From the NCBI GenBank assembly GCA_963701815.1, contig CAVPBN010000003.1:124001-188000 (forward strand): a DNA stretch of 64,000 bases. Direction: 5' to 3'. The position numbers and the translations under genes are program-made. Under the pieces are notes generated by a model. That model did not search any database. It was not told the DNA's origin and saw nothing but the letters and a program-made list of their open reading frames with translations. Of this stretch, positions 36,161-46,192 are shown one piece after another (position 1 is the stretch's first letter; every line of letters starts with the position of its first letter). The stretch is from AP-15 sp963701815. GTDB lineage: Bacteria > Pseudomonadota > Alphaproteobacteria > ATCC43930 > CGMCC-115725.

Positions 36161-37192
36161 GTGTCCGACGCAGAAGAGACGCGTGCCGGGTGCATGAACG
36201 AGGTCGCTGGAGACGCATTATCGAGCGCGCGAGCGATGCCGCGCATGAGCGGCCGCGGCGCGTCGTTGTCGATCAGGCTGAGCGCGGTCATCGTCGCCGC
36301 CACGGTCGACGAGCCGCGGGTGCTGACCGTTCGCATCGGCCGCGAGCCGGCCGAGGCGTTGCCGTCCGGCCCGCTCGAGGTCGAGCACCGCACGCTCGAA
36401 GTCGGGTTGCGCGCCTGGGTCGAACGTCAGACCCGCGAGAAGCTCGGCTATGTCGAGCAGCTCTACACCTTTGGCGACCGCGACCGCATCGAGACCGACG
36501 ACGCCCGCCCGGGCCGCGCGCTGACGGTGGCCTATCTGGCGCTGGCACGCGAGGCGGTGCTCGGCGATGCGGCGGCCTGGCAGAGCTGGTACCGCTATTT
36601 TCCGTGGGAGGATTGGCGCACCGGCAAGCCCGCGGCATTGGCGCCGCTGGAGGCGCGGCTCGGCCTCTGGGTGCAACAGGCCGCAACCGAGGCGGAGGGG
36701 CGGCTGCGCACGGAACGGCTTGGTCTCGCTTTCGGCTCGTCGCGCAACGAGGAACTGGTCCTCGAACGCTATGAATTGCTCTACGAGGCCGGTCTGATCG
36801 AGGAGCGCCAGCGCGATTTCGCCCGGTTGGCGGCGGACGGCCACCCGGTTTTCGGGGTCCCGATGGCCGCCGACCACCGCCGCATCCTGGCCACCGCAAT
36901 CGGCCGGCTGCGCGGCAAGATCAAGTACCGGCCGGTCGTGTTCGAACTGATGCCGCCCGCCTTCACCTTGTTGCAGTTGCAGCGCACGGTCGAAGCCCTG
37001 TCCGGCGCACGCCTGCACAAGCAGAATTTCCGCCGGCTCGTCGAGCAGCAGGGACTGGTGGAGGAAACCGGCGGGATCAGCGCCGAGACCGGCGGCCGAC
37101 CGGCCCGCCTCGTGCGCTTTCGCCGCGAGGTCCTGCTCGAGCGGCCGGCCCCCGGCCTGCGGCTTCGGGCCGGCCGGAGGGCGACGTTCTGA
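36161..37192 (+). CDS. NAD biosynthesis regulator (NadQ/NrtR type, Nudix-like + winged helix)
   Basis: A 343-residue protein. The middle has the fold of a Nudix domain (TVRIGREPAEALPSGPLE, EKLGYVEQLYTFGDRDR) but no intact Nudix box, so catalysis is unlikely. The C-terminal ~90 residues (RPVVFELMPPAFTLLQLQRT, LHKQNFRRLVEQQGLVEETG) are the winged-helix part seen in NrtR/NadQ regulators. The gene lies just upstream of nadA. A palindrome at 37289-37305 is a likely operator. The start is GTG 36161; ATG 36194 and 36245 are alternatives. Confidence 0.78.
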   Translation: MSDAEETRAGCMNEVAGDALSSARAMPRMSGRGASLSIRLSAVIVAATVDEPRVLTVRIGREPAEALPSGPLEVEHRTLEVGLRAWVERQTREKLGYVEQLYTFGDRDRIETDDARPGRALTVAYLALAREAVLGDAAAWQSWYRYFPWEDWRTGKPAALAPLEARLGLWVQQAATEAEGRLRTERLGLAFGSSRNEELVLERYELLYEAGLIEERQRDFARLAADGHPVFGVPMAADHRRILATAIGRLRGKIKYRPVVFELMPPAFTLLQLQRTVEALSGARLHKQNFRRLVEQQGLVEETGGISAETGGRPARLVRFRREVLLERPAPGLRLRAGRRATF

Positions 37193-37227
37193 CGACGGCG
37201 CGATCTTGACAGCGCCGGCTTCGTCCT

Positions 37228-37247
37228 TATACTCATATCCAGCATAA
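37228..37247. promoter_or_regulatory. Half-conserved NAD-regulator-like operator, upstream site
   Basis: The stretch TATACTCATATCCAGCATAA shares the ATxCTCA/TCATAT core with the palindrome at 37289-37305. It could be a second operator of the NadQ-type regulator. It precedes a hairpin with a T run. This is inferred from similarity only. Confidence 0.4.
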
Positions 37248-37253
37248 CGAAAG

Positions 37254-37275
37254 GCCGGGCGGTTGCCCGGCTTTT
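37254..37275 (+). terminator. Rho-independent terminator-like hairpin after the regulator gene
   Basis: GCCGGGC (37254-37260), a 4-base loop, GCCCGGC (37265-37271), then TTTT. It lies 62 bp after the regulator stop and 42 bp before nadA, between the two operator-like sites. It may end the regulator transcript or act in the nadA leader. Confidence 0.55.
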
Positions 37276-37288
37276 CCGGACCCGATAA

Positions 37289-37305
37289 ATGCTCACTATG
37301 AGCAT
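37289..37305. promoter_or_regulatory. Palindromic operator candidate of the NAD regulator
   Basis: ATGCTCACTATGAGCAT is a perfect inverted repeat of 7 bp with a 3-base spacer. It lies immediately upstream of the nadA Shine-Dalgarno AAGGAGG (37306-37312). A repressor bound here would block nadA directly. Confidence 0.65.
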
Positions 37306-37316
37306 AAGGAGGCAAA

Positions 37317-38315
37317 ATGCCGGAAGCCGCTGTCCCGACCGCCGCCGCAGCCCTGCCGTTTCCCGAACTCTACCGCCGGGTCGAGCGGCACATCCCGGCC
37401 TTTGAATGGCCGATACTGGCTGACGACATCGGCGCAATTCTCGAATTGAAGCGCCGGCGCAACGCCGTGATCCTGGCGCACAACTACCAGACGCCCGACA
37501 TCTTCAATACCGTGGCCGACATCGTCGGAGACAGCCTCGCCTTGGCGCGGGAGGCGGTGCGCACCGACGCCGACGTGATCGTCCTGGCCGGCGTCCATTT
37601 CATGGCCGAGACGGCGAAATTGTTGAACCCGGAAAAGACCGTACTGATCCCCGACCTCGAAGCCGGCTGCTCGCTCGCCGCATCGATCACCGCGGCCGAC
37701 ATCAGGCTGATGCGCGAACGCCACCCGGGGGTGCCGGTGGTCAGCTACGTCAACACTTCGGCCGCGGTCAAGGCCGAGTCGGATGTCTGCTGCACCTCGG
37801 GCAACGCCAAAAAGATCATCGAGGCGCTGGGGGCGCCGCGGGTCATCATGCTGCCCGACGAGTATCTCGCCCGCAACACCGCGGCCCAGACCAAGGTCGA
37901 GATCATCGCCTGGAAGGGCCATTGCGAGGTGCATGAGCGGTTTACGGTCGACGACATCAGGGGCCTGCGCCAGGACCATCCCGGCATCGTCGTGCTGGCC
38001 CACCCGGAATGCCCGCCCGAAGTCGTCGCCGAATGCGACTTTGCCGGCTCGACCGCGGCGATGGCCGATTTTGTCGGCCGGGAGCGGCCGAGCCGGGTCG
38101 TGCTGCTGACCGAATGCTCGATGAGCGACAACGTCGCCCTGAAATACCCGGATCTCGATTTTGTCCGTCCGTGCAATTTGTGCCCGCACATGAAGCGGAT
38201 CACCCTGCCGAAGATCCGCCGCAGCCTCGAAACCATGAGCCACGAAGTCACGATCGACCAGGCCGTCGCCTCACGCGCGCGACAAGCGGTCGAGCGCATG
38301 CTGGAACTCGGGTAA
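37317..38315 (+). CDS. nadA: Quinolinate synthase
   Basis: A 332-residue [4Fe-4S] enzyme condensing iminoaspartate with dihydroxyacetone phosphate to quinolinate, a step of de novo NAD synthesis. Motifs are VILAHNYQTPDI, the cluster Cys ligands in LEAGCSLAASI (about residue 119), and CNLCPHMK (about residue 285), and a conserved CCTSGNA segment. The strong AAGGAGG Shine-Dalgarno fixes the start. No nadB or nadC follows. The next 316 bases (38316-38631) show no gene. Confidence 0.95.
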   Translation: MPEAAVPTAAAALPFPELYRRVERHIPAFEWPILADDIGAILELKRRRNAVILAHNYQTPDIFNTVADIVGDSLALAREAVRTDADVIVLAGVHFMAETAKLLNPEKTVLIPDLEAGCSLAASITAADIRLMRERHPGVPVVSYVNTSAAVKAESDVCCTSGNAKKIIEALGAPRVIMLPDEYLARNTAAQTKVEIIAWKGHCEVHERFTVDDIRGLRQDHPGIVVLAHPECPPEVVAECDFAGSTAAMADFVGRERPSRVVLLTECSMSDNVALKYPDLDFVRPCNLCPHMKRITLPKIRRSLETMSHEVTIDQAVASRARQAVERMLELG

Positions 38316-38631
38316 GGCCCTCCTCCCGTTGACGCCCTGGGCGGCTTGCTGCCCGCCCAGCCGCCGGTGCCGAGGGTCGAGCCGCAAACAGCAGATCGGG
38401 GCTTGCGAGGCAGCCTCGAAGCCGCGCCCCGGTCTCGATCTCGCAAGATCGAGAATATGGAAGCTCCACGCAGCTTTGGGGGGCAACGGCCGAAACATGC
38501 CGGCCGCCGCGCCGGGCCTCGCAGTTCCTACCGCTGATCCCAATTTGGACACACCGAAGTCGCCGATTGAAATTGACACACTGCTGTTTCGGGCCAAGGT
38601 TAAGCGGGATTTAATCTATGGGAGATCACGA
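38316..38631. other. Noncoding stretch after nadA
   Basis: Three hundred sixteen bases with no supported gene, RNA or clear repeat. GGGAG before ATG 38632 is the ribosome binding site of the next gene. Confidence 0.35.
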
Positions 38632-39286
38632 ATGCGAGGGATCATCGCCACCGCTTTGGCTGCGGGAACGCTCTACTTTGCCCCGGCTTCCGCCGGCCAC
38701 GCACAAAATCTGATCCGGAACGGCAGTTTTGAGAACCCCGCACTCCCCGCCGGCAGCGCTGCCACCTTCTGCGCTCCAGCGTGCAAGGGGCAGAAGGATC
38801 TTCCGGGCTGGAGCGTGGTCGGCGTGACCGGGGCAAACATTGATGTTATAACCAAAGTCAACTTTCACGGTTTGCATTTTGACCCGGCGGTCGGCAAGCA
38901 ATACGCCGATCTGAGTTCTTCGGGAACTCTATCCGGAATCGAACAAGCGGTGGATACGAAGCCCGGGACCAAGTACCTGCTAAAGTTTTTGGTTGGAGCC
39001 ATTTACGATAACAACAAACGTCAATTCATTTGGTCCGGTGAGCAAGGTAGATGTATACGTCAACCGAAAATTGTTCTTGTCGTCGATAAATTTGGCGACG
39101 CCTGCCGATACCACGCAGGTATGGAGGCAATGTGTTGCGGTATTCAATGCCGCTTCCGCCAAAACATTTATCGCCTTCTTTGCCGGCCCCCCGCCGACAA
39201 TCGGTCCCGACGGATTTGACAGCATCGATGGGGTCACCTTGGAGCCGGCGCCCGCCGGCACCGAACCTGCTCCATCTTGTATGTAG
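38632..39286 (+). CDS. Secreted DUF642-like / choice-of-anchor-type protein, one frameshift
   Basis: From ATG 38632 a signal peptide (ending near SAGHAQ) is followed by NLIRNGSFENPALPAG, LPGWSVVGVTGANIDVI and QYADLSSSGTLSGIEQAVDT, the pattern of DUF642/choice-of-anchor beta-sandwich proteins. Near 39000 the frame breaks and continues as FTITTNVNSFGPVSKVDVYV, to GPDGFDSIDGVTLEPAPAG. One extra base gives a 217-residue protein. Function is unknown; relatives are extracellular and carbohydrate-associated. Confidence 0.6.
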
Positions 39287-39323
39287 TGTTGCGAACCGGA
39301 CGGATGGTTCCCGTTGCGGGCGA

Positions 39324-39490
39324 TAAAATCGAGATTGCTTCGTCGCGAAGCCTGTCCTCGGGGCCGTGCAAAGCGCGGCCCCGAGGGCTCCTCGCAACGA
39401 TGACCGCTTGCGACGTCATTTGCGACCCGCGGGCCTGACCCGCGGGGAAGCAATCTCGACGTCGGGTGCCGGCACCAAGCGTCTGATCCG
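39324..39490. repeat. Dispersed GTCATTGCGA repeat cluster
   Basis: The first part (39324-39405) holds an inverted version (ATCGAGATTGCTTCGTCGC ... CTCGCAACGATGACCG). The second part (39415-39490) is a direct copy with GCGGGCCTGACCCGCGGGGA and CAATCTCGACGTCGG and the CGTCTG block. It sits in a 392-base gap between convergent genes, with nothing else recognisable in 39490-39678. Confidence 0.65.
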
Positions 39491-39678
39491 TACCACGAGA
39501 TCTGCAAATCCGCCTGAGCGCCGGGCTACCGCCTCCTCGGCGTTATCCGCCGCTCCAACCGGCGCTGCCGGCGGCGAGCCGCGCACCTGTCTCGGACGGG
39601 CCGACAAGTCGTCGCGCCCCGCGGCGCCGCCGCTGCCGGTCGATGGGGCGGCAATCCGACGGCGGTCCCGCCTCTGCC

Positions 39679-40332
39679 TCAAAACTCCATGTCGAGTTCC
39701 TCGAACTCGTCCGGCTCCTCCAGCGCGGCATCGCACCACAAAACCATTTCCGGCAAGGCCATGATCCGCTCGCAATAAGCGGCGCATTCCCGGTCGAGCG
39801 GCACGCCGTAAGTCAGGAAGCGGGTCACGACCGGCGCATACATGGCGTCCGCCATGGTTAATTTTCCAAACAGGTAGGGACCGTGGTGCGCGGCGAAGCA
39901 TTCGCGCCAGATCGTGGCGATGCGATCGATATCGGCTTGCGCGCCGGACCACACTTTGAAGCCGGGGTGCCGGGCCTTCAAATTCATCGGCAAGGCCGAT
40001 CGCAGATTGGCGAAGCCGGAATGCATCTCGCCGCAGATCGACCGGCAACGTGCGCGATCGGCGCGATGCGACGGCAGCAGCCCGGCCTGCGGCCTCAATT
40101 CGTTCAGGTATTCGGCGATCGCCAACGTGTCCCAGACCCGGATCCCGTCATGGTTCAGACACGGCACCAGGATCGACGGCGACAGCAGCAGCAACTCGGC
40201 GCGGTTGGCCGGGTCGTCGACCGGCACCGCCTCTTCGACGAACTCCAAACCCGCCATTTTGCACAGCAGCCAGCCTCGCAGCGACCATGACGAATAGTTC
40301 TTGCTGCTGATCGCGAGAACGGCCTCGGTCAT
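39679..40332 (-). CDS. Glutathione S-transferase family protein (MAAI-like)
   Basis: A 217-residue protein. The N-terminal thioredoxin-like domain begins with the S-x-N-x-S pattern ISSKNYSSWSLRGWLL, like maleylacetoacetate isomerase-type and bacterial GSTs; SILVPCLNHDGIRVWDTLAI carries the cis-Pro and the glutathione-gamma-Glu motif. The C-terminal helical domain includes KLTMADAMYAPVV. The substrate is unknown. It is unrelated in position to the GST gene near 2.1 kb. Confidence 0.88.
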   Translation of the reverse strand: MTEAVLAISSKNYSSWSLRGWLLCKMAGLEFVEEAVPVDDPANRAELLLLSPSILVPCLNHDGIRVWDTLAIAEYLNELRPQAGLLPSHRADRARCRSICGEMHSGFANLRSALPMNLKARHPGFKVWSGAQADIDRIATIWRECFAAHHGPYLFGKLTMADAMYAPVVTRFLTYGVPLDRECAAYCERIMALPEMVLWCDAALEEPDEFEELDMEF

Positions 40333-40579
40333 AGCCGCACTCCTTTTACGGGACCGATCGGGGTGAGTTGTATGGAGCGGCAGCGAGCGGCTGGCAAGCG
40401 CATCCGGGCGGCCCCCGGCGTTCGCGGCAGCGGCGCTCCGCCGCTCGATGATTTCTCGATCCGATACCGCCGGTCGGGCGAGGTTGACCGCAACGCTCGC
40501 GTCGGCTGTAATTCCGAAGGTATTTTTCCGACGACAGAATTTCTGGCGGCAGGAACGGGCGTCGCGGGGAGTTCCGAAG

Positions 40580-40954
40580 ATGATCGACGCGGTCGATGCG
40601 CTGGCGGACTATCGGCGCCGATACCCTGGCCCGCTTCCGACGTCGGGCGCCCGCATCTATCGTCAGCACGCTCCCGAATTGATCCGGTGCACGATCAGGC
40701 CGGCGACTGCCGAGACCTGGCTGCAATCGCATTTCTACACGCCGCAGGCGAGGCTGATCCTGTTGGAAATCTCCGCCCGTTTCGCTGCGCTGATGGCTGC
40801 CGACGCCTGGGAAGACCGCGGCGACGATGACCCGGTGGTGGTCCACGCCACGCCGAACCGCGCCGGCCGGATCGTCTGGAACGGCGCGCACCGCCTCGGC
40901 GCGGTGATGCTTCTCGCTCGCCCGTTCGATCTGCCGATCCGCTTCTGCCGTTAG
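40580..40954 (+). CDS. Hypothetical protein
   Basis: A 124-residue soluble protein from MIDAVDALADYRRRYP. It contains WLQSHFYTPQARLILLEISAR and a C-terminal VWNGAHRLGAVMLLARPF. I do not recognise a family. It overlaps the stop of the convergent LLM oxidoreductase by 4 bp. The open frame begins at 40448, but ATG 40580 follows GGGGAG within about 13 bases. Confidence 0.5.
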   Translation: MIDAVDALADYRRRYPGPLPTSGARIYRQHAPELIRCTIRPATAETWLQSHFYTPQARLILLEISARFAALMAADAWEDRGDDDPVVVHATPNRAGRIVWNGAHRLGAVMLLARPFDLPIRFCR

Positions 40955-41802
40955 ACCCGCAGCGGGTGCATCAGCTTGGCGACGCGGTCCAGGATCGGCA
41001 GGACTTCATCGGCTTTGGCGGGCGGCACCGGGAAATTTACCCGCGCGACGCCGAGATCGCGGTAGCGCTTCAGCAGGTCCGAGTCTTCCGGCGCGCCGCC
41101 CAAGGTGACCTCCAGCGACTTCGGATCGCGATCCGACTCTTCGACCATTTGCCGGAAGCGCGGCAGGTAATCGAGCGGGTCGGCCCGCCCGCTGCCGGCG
41201 ATCGGGATCCAGCCGTTCCCATAGCGGACCGCGCGCCGCGCCGCCCACGGAAAAGCGCCGCCGACGATGACCGGCGGGTGCGGCTGCTGCGCCGGCTTCG
41301 GCCAGGTCATCAACGAGTCGAACTTGACGATGTCGCCGTGGTATTCCGGTTTCGATTGCGTCCAGATCTGTTTCATCGCCTCGACCTGCTCGCGCATCTT
41401 CTTGAACCGGGTGGCGAAGTCGGTGCCGTGGTTCTCGATTTCCTCGGCGTTCCAGCCGCCGCCGATGCCGAACAGAAAGCGCCCGCCCGACACCTGATCG
41501 AGCGATGCGACGAGTTTTGCCGTCTGGATCGTGTCGCGCTGGATCACCAGGCACACCCCGGTGCCCAGCCTGAGTTGCCTGGTGACGGCGGCCGCAGCGG
41601 TCAACGTCACAAACGGGTCCATGACATCGTAGTAGCGCTTCGGCAATTCGCCGCCGCCCGGCGCCGGCGTGCGCCGCGGCACCGGAATATGCGAGTGCTC
41701 GGCCACCCACAACGACTCGAAACCGCGCTCTTCGAGCGCTGTCGCCAACTCGGTAGGCGAGATCGAATAATCGGTGAAGAAAATGGAAATGCCGAAATGC
41801 AT
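40951..41802 (-). CDS. LLM-class F420/FMN-dependent oxidoreductase
   Basis: A 283-residue bacterial luciferase-like TIM-barrel oxidoreductase. It begins MHFGISIFFTDYSI, with ERGFESLWVAEHSHIP near residue 27, VSGGRFLFGIGGGWNAEE near residue 103 and WPKPAQQPHPPVIVGG near 170, as in the LLM F420-dependent subfamily TIGR03619. The substrate is unknown; no F420-biosynthesis gene is in the window. Confidence 0.88.
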   Translation of the reverse strand: MHFGISIFFTDYSISPTELATALEERGFESLWVAEHSHIPVPRRTPAPGGGELPKRYYDVMDPFVTLTAAAAVTRQLRLGTGVCLVIQRDTIQTAKLVASLDQVSGGRFLFGIGGGWNAEEIENHGTDFATRFKKMREQVEAMKQIWTQSKPEYHGDIVKFDSLMTWPKPAQQPHPPVIVGGAFPWAARRAVRYGNGWIPIAGSGRADPLDYLPRFRQMVEESDRDPKSLEVTLGGAPEDSDLLKRYRDLGVARVNFPVPPAKADEVLPILDRVAKLMHPLRV

Positions 41803-41974
41803 CGCCTGTCCCCGCGGCCGTGGTTCGCCACGGGATGTTACACCGGCATGCCCATCCCCAAAAGCGCCTCCACGCCGGCCGGTCGCCCGACGATAATCGC
41901 CGGCGGCGGTATCTTCGCCTTGACTTCTGAGAACAAATCAGGTACGATGGCCCATCGGGCAAATCGGACAGACG

Positions 41975-42943
41975 ATGCCGCCGACCGGCGTTCACCTTTG
42001 GCGTTTGAGTGAGGCGGGCGACAAGAGCCTCGGTGTATCGTGCACGCCGGAAGGGTTGTTTCTCGGCCGGACCGCTCTGATCGAGCGCCACGGGAGAGGT
42101 TATGAGGTCCGCGCATCGGCCGAGATCGAACGGCTTCTCGGCCCCGCCTACGGCTATCCCGGCATCGCGCTCGACCGGGTGATGCCGGGCCTTGGCAGGG
42201 TCGCCTCGGCATTGGGCGAGGGGAACTTGTGCCTGGCCCAGATCGCAGCCCTGCGGCTGCGGCTCCCGGATCTGCCCGACGGGATCTCGCGAGACGCCCT
42301 GGAGGCGGAGGACGCCCTGATCAAAGCGGCGCCGGGCGGTCCCGGGCTCGCCCGCGCCGGGTGGGACCCGGCCGAGCACCCGCGCGCCGGGGTTCCGCCC
42401 AATCCCGGCTGGTTCGCGCCGACGGGCGGCTCGGGAGCCGGTCACCCGCCGGAAATCGCCCAGAACGAGGAGGAGCGCGCGCCGGAGGAGCTGGCCGATC
42501 CCGCGGCCCCGATGCGGCAGGAGCTGTGGGACGCACGCATCGCCATCTTGCGCCAGCTCGATCCAGGCAATCCGAACCTGAGCTATTTGTCTGATCCCGG
42601 CTCGACACCGAGCCAAGCCGCGCTCGACCGCTTGAATGAGGCGCTCAGAGCCGCCGCCGTTGAGCGCGTGGCCAATTTTGTCATGCCTGGAGGTAAGCCA
42701 ATCGGCCAGCAAGGAGGCAATGTTGACGTTAGGATGCTCGAAGGCGGGTTTGGGGGAGCAAGAAGCGCGTTCAATTACCTCCGCGTTGGCGGAACCCTTT
42801 ATGACGGCGATTATCCCGGAACTATGGTAACGCTTCCCGGAGGTGCTGGATTTGTTGGGTTACGGACCAACGCACAGAATGTGCCCACAATCGACATCAA
42901 CGTTCCCGCGGGGATTGGTGTGCTGCGCCTCCATTACCAGTGA
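41975..42943 (+). CDS. Putative polymorphic toxin with small C-terminal tip domain
   Basis: A 322-residue protein without signal peptide. Residues ~1-115 form a conserved-looking N-terminal module (ALIERHGRGYEVR, NLCLAQIAALRLRLPDLPD); residues ~130-200 are low-complexity Gly/Pro/Glu-rich; the C-terminal ~75 residues carry the tip with VTLPGGAGFVGLR and PTIDINVPAGIGVLRLHY. A second tip (43276-43503) has the matching VDINLPGF...KIHF ending. I recall similar VDxN-PG...KIHF endings in polymorphic toxins, but the nuclease type is not established. A putative immunity gene follows with GTGA overlap or a 9-bp gap. Confidence 0.65.
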   Translation: MPPTGVHLWRLSEAGDKSLGVSCTPEGLFLGRTALIERHGRGYEVRASAEIERLLGPAYGYPGIALDRVMPGLGRVASALGEGNLCLAQIAALRLRLPDLPDGISRDALEAEDALIKAAPGGPGLARAGWDPAEHPRAGVPPNPGWFAPTGGSGAGHPPEIAQNEEERAPEELADPAAPMRQELWDARIAILRQLDPGNPNLSYLSDPGSTPSQAALDRLNEALRAAAVERVANFVMPGGKPIGQQGGNVDVRMLEGGFGGARSAFNYLRVGGTLYDGDYPGTMVTLPGGAGFVGLRTNAQNVPTIDINVPAGIGVLRLHYQ

Positions 42944-42951
42944 GAGTTCGA

Positions 42952-43275
42952 ATGGAAAGGATTGCGAAGATTGCCGAGGGCTGCACGCGTGAAGCGAGAC
43001 ACGATTATGTGGGCTTGTGGCAAATTGCCACCCGGGTTAGGCAGGAGTTTGGCGCGTTGACCGATGTGGGGGTAAAGCGCCTCTCCCTCGACGTAGTACG
43101 TCGGATCGTTGAACGAGGGCTGGTCCCCGGAGATTACCTGAAAAGCGGGTTCAGGATTTGGCATGAGGGCGGCAGTGATGCGATCGTCAACCGCATCTCC
43201 AGCGAATGGGACGCGGCGCGCGGAGATCCGACGTTAGCCAATCCAATTTGCTGGTTCGGCGTCAAGACGAGGTGA
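42952..43275 (+). CDS. Putative immunity protein 1
   Basis: A 107-residue soluble protein, exactly the length of its paralogue at 43503-43826. Shared blocks are KRLSLDVVRRIVERGLVPGD and DPTLANPICWFG (paralogue: RKLSLDIVCRLYERGLRPGD and DPNLAEPICWFA). Small acidic/hydrophobic proteins of this type commonly follow toxin genes. ATG 42952 follows GAGAG; a GTG at 42940 overlapping the toxin stop is also possible. Confidence 0.65.
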   Translation: MERIAKIAEGCTREARHDYVGLWQIATRVRQEFGALTDVGVKRLSLDVVRRIVERGLVPGDYLKSGFRIWHEGGSDAIVNRISSEWDAARGDPTLANPICWFGVKTR

Positions 43276-43503
43276 AATCGACCTCTTCGTGAATGCCTCG
43301 AAGAGCCCAAGTCGATTGCAGCAACGAGCTACGAGTTCGGTGGAATCTCTGTTCGGGCGGATCAGAGCCTGACCATTGTCAAGCTCCCCGGCAATGTGGG
43401 CTTCATAACGTTTCGCCCCATGTCTGGAGGCGGCTCGCCCGCTGTCGATATCAACCTGCCAGGCTTTTTTTTCATGAAAATACATTTCGTTGGAAGCCCA
43501 TAA
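43276..43503 (+). pseudogene. Orphan toxin C-terminal tip (no start codon)
   Basis: The frame directly following the stop of immunity gene 1 is open for about 75 codons and ends TAA at 43501-43503. It reads YEFGGISVRADQ, IVKLPGNVGFITFRP, SPAVDINLPGF and MKIHFVGSP, homologous to the C-terminus of the 41975-42943 protein. No ATG, GTG or TTG lies at its beginning, so it is not a complete gene. Its stop overlaps ATG 43503 of the second immunity gene (TAATG). Such orphan tips act as donors for recombination in polymorphic-toxin loci. Confidence 0.7.
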
Positions 43504-43826
43504 TGCCAAATATGAGTCAGATCATCGATGGATATATGCAGGAATTGGGAGTCGATTACATTGCCCTCCCTCAACTTGCAACTGCTGCAAGACGTTGGCT
43601 CGGGGCCCGAACCACGGCGGAAGCGCGAAAGTTGAGCCTGGATATCGTCTGCCGTCTGTACGAGAGGGGGCTCAGGCCGGGCGATTATTGGGGTGGGGAC
43701 TTCACCTATTGGCCGGACATAGGCTGCCGGGCGGTGCTCGACCGCATCGAGCGGGAATGGATCGCGGCCGGCGCCGATCCCAACCTGGCCGAGCCGATTT
43801 GCTGGTTCGCGCCCCGCTCGAAGTAG
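43503..43826 (+). CDS. Putative immunity protein 2
   Basis: A 107-residue paralogue of the protein at 42952-43275, probably cognate to the orphan tip that precedes it. It contains YIALPQLATAARRWLG, KLSLDIVCRLYERGLRPGD and PICWFAPRSK. The start shares a base with the orphan tip stop. It is followed convergently by the molybdenum hydroxylase gene. Confidence 0.65.
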   Translation: MPNMSQIIDGYMQELGVDYIALPQLATAARRWLGARTTAEARKLSLDIVCRLYERGLRPGDYWGGDFTYWPDIGCRAVLDRIEREWIAAGADPNLAEPICWFAPRSK

Positions 43827-43831
43827 GACAT

Positions 43832-46186
<2,355 letters not shown>

Positions 46187-46192
46187 GGGGTG

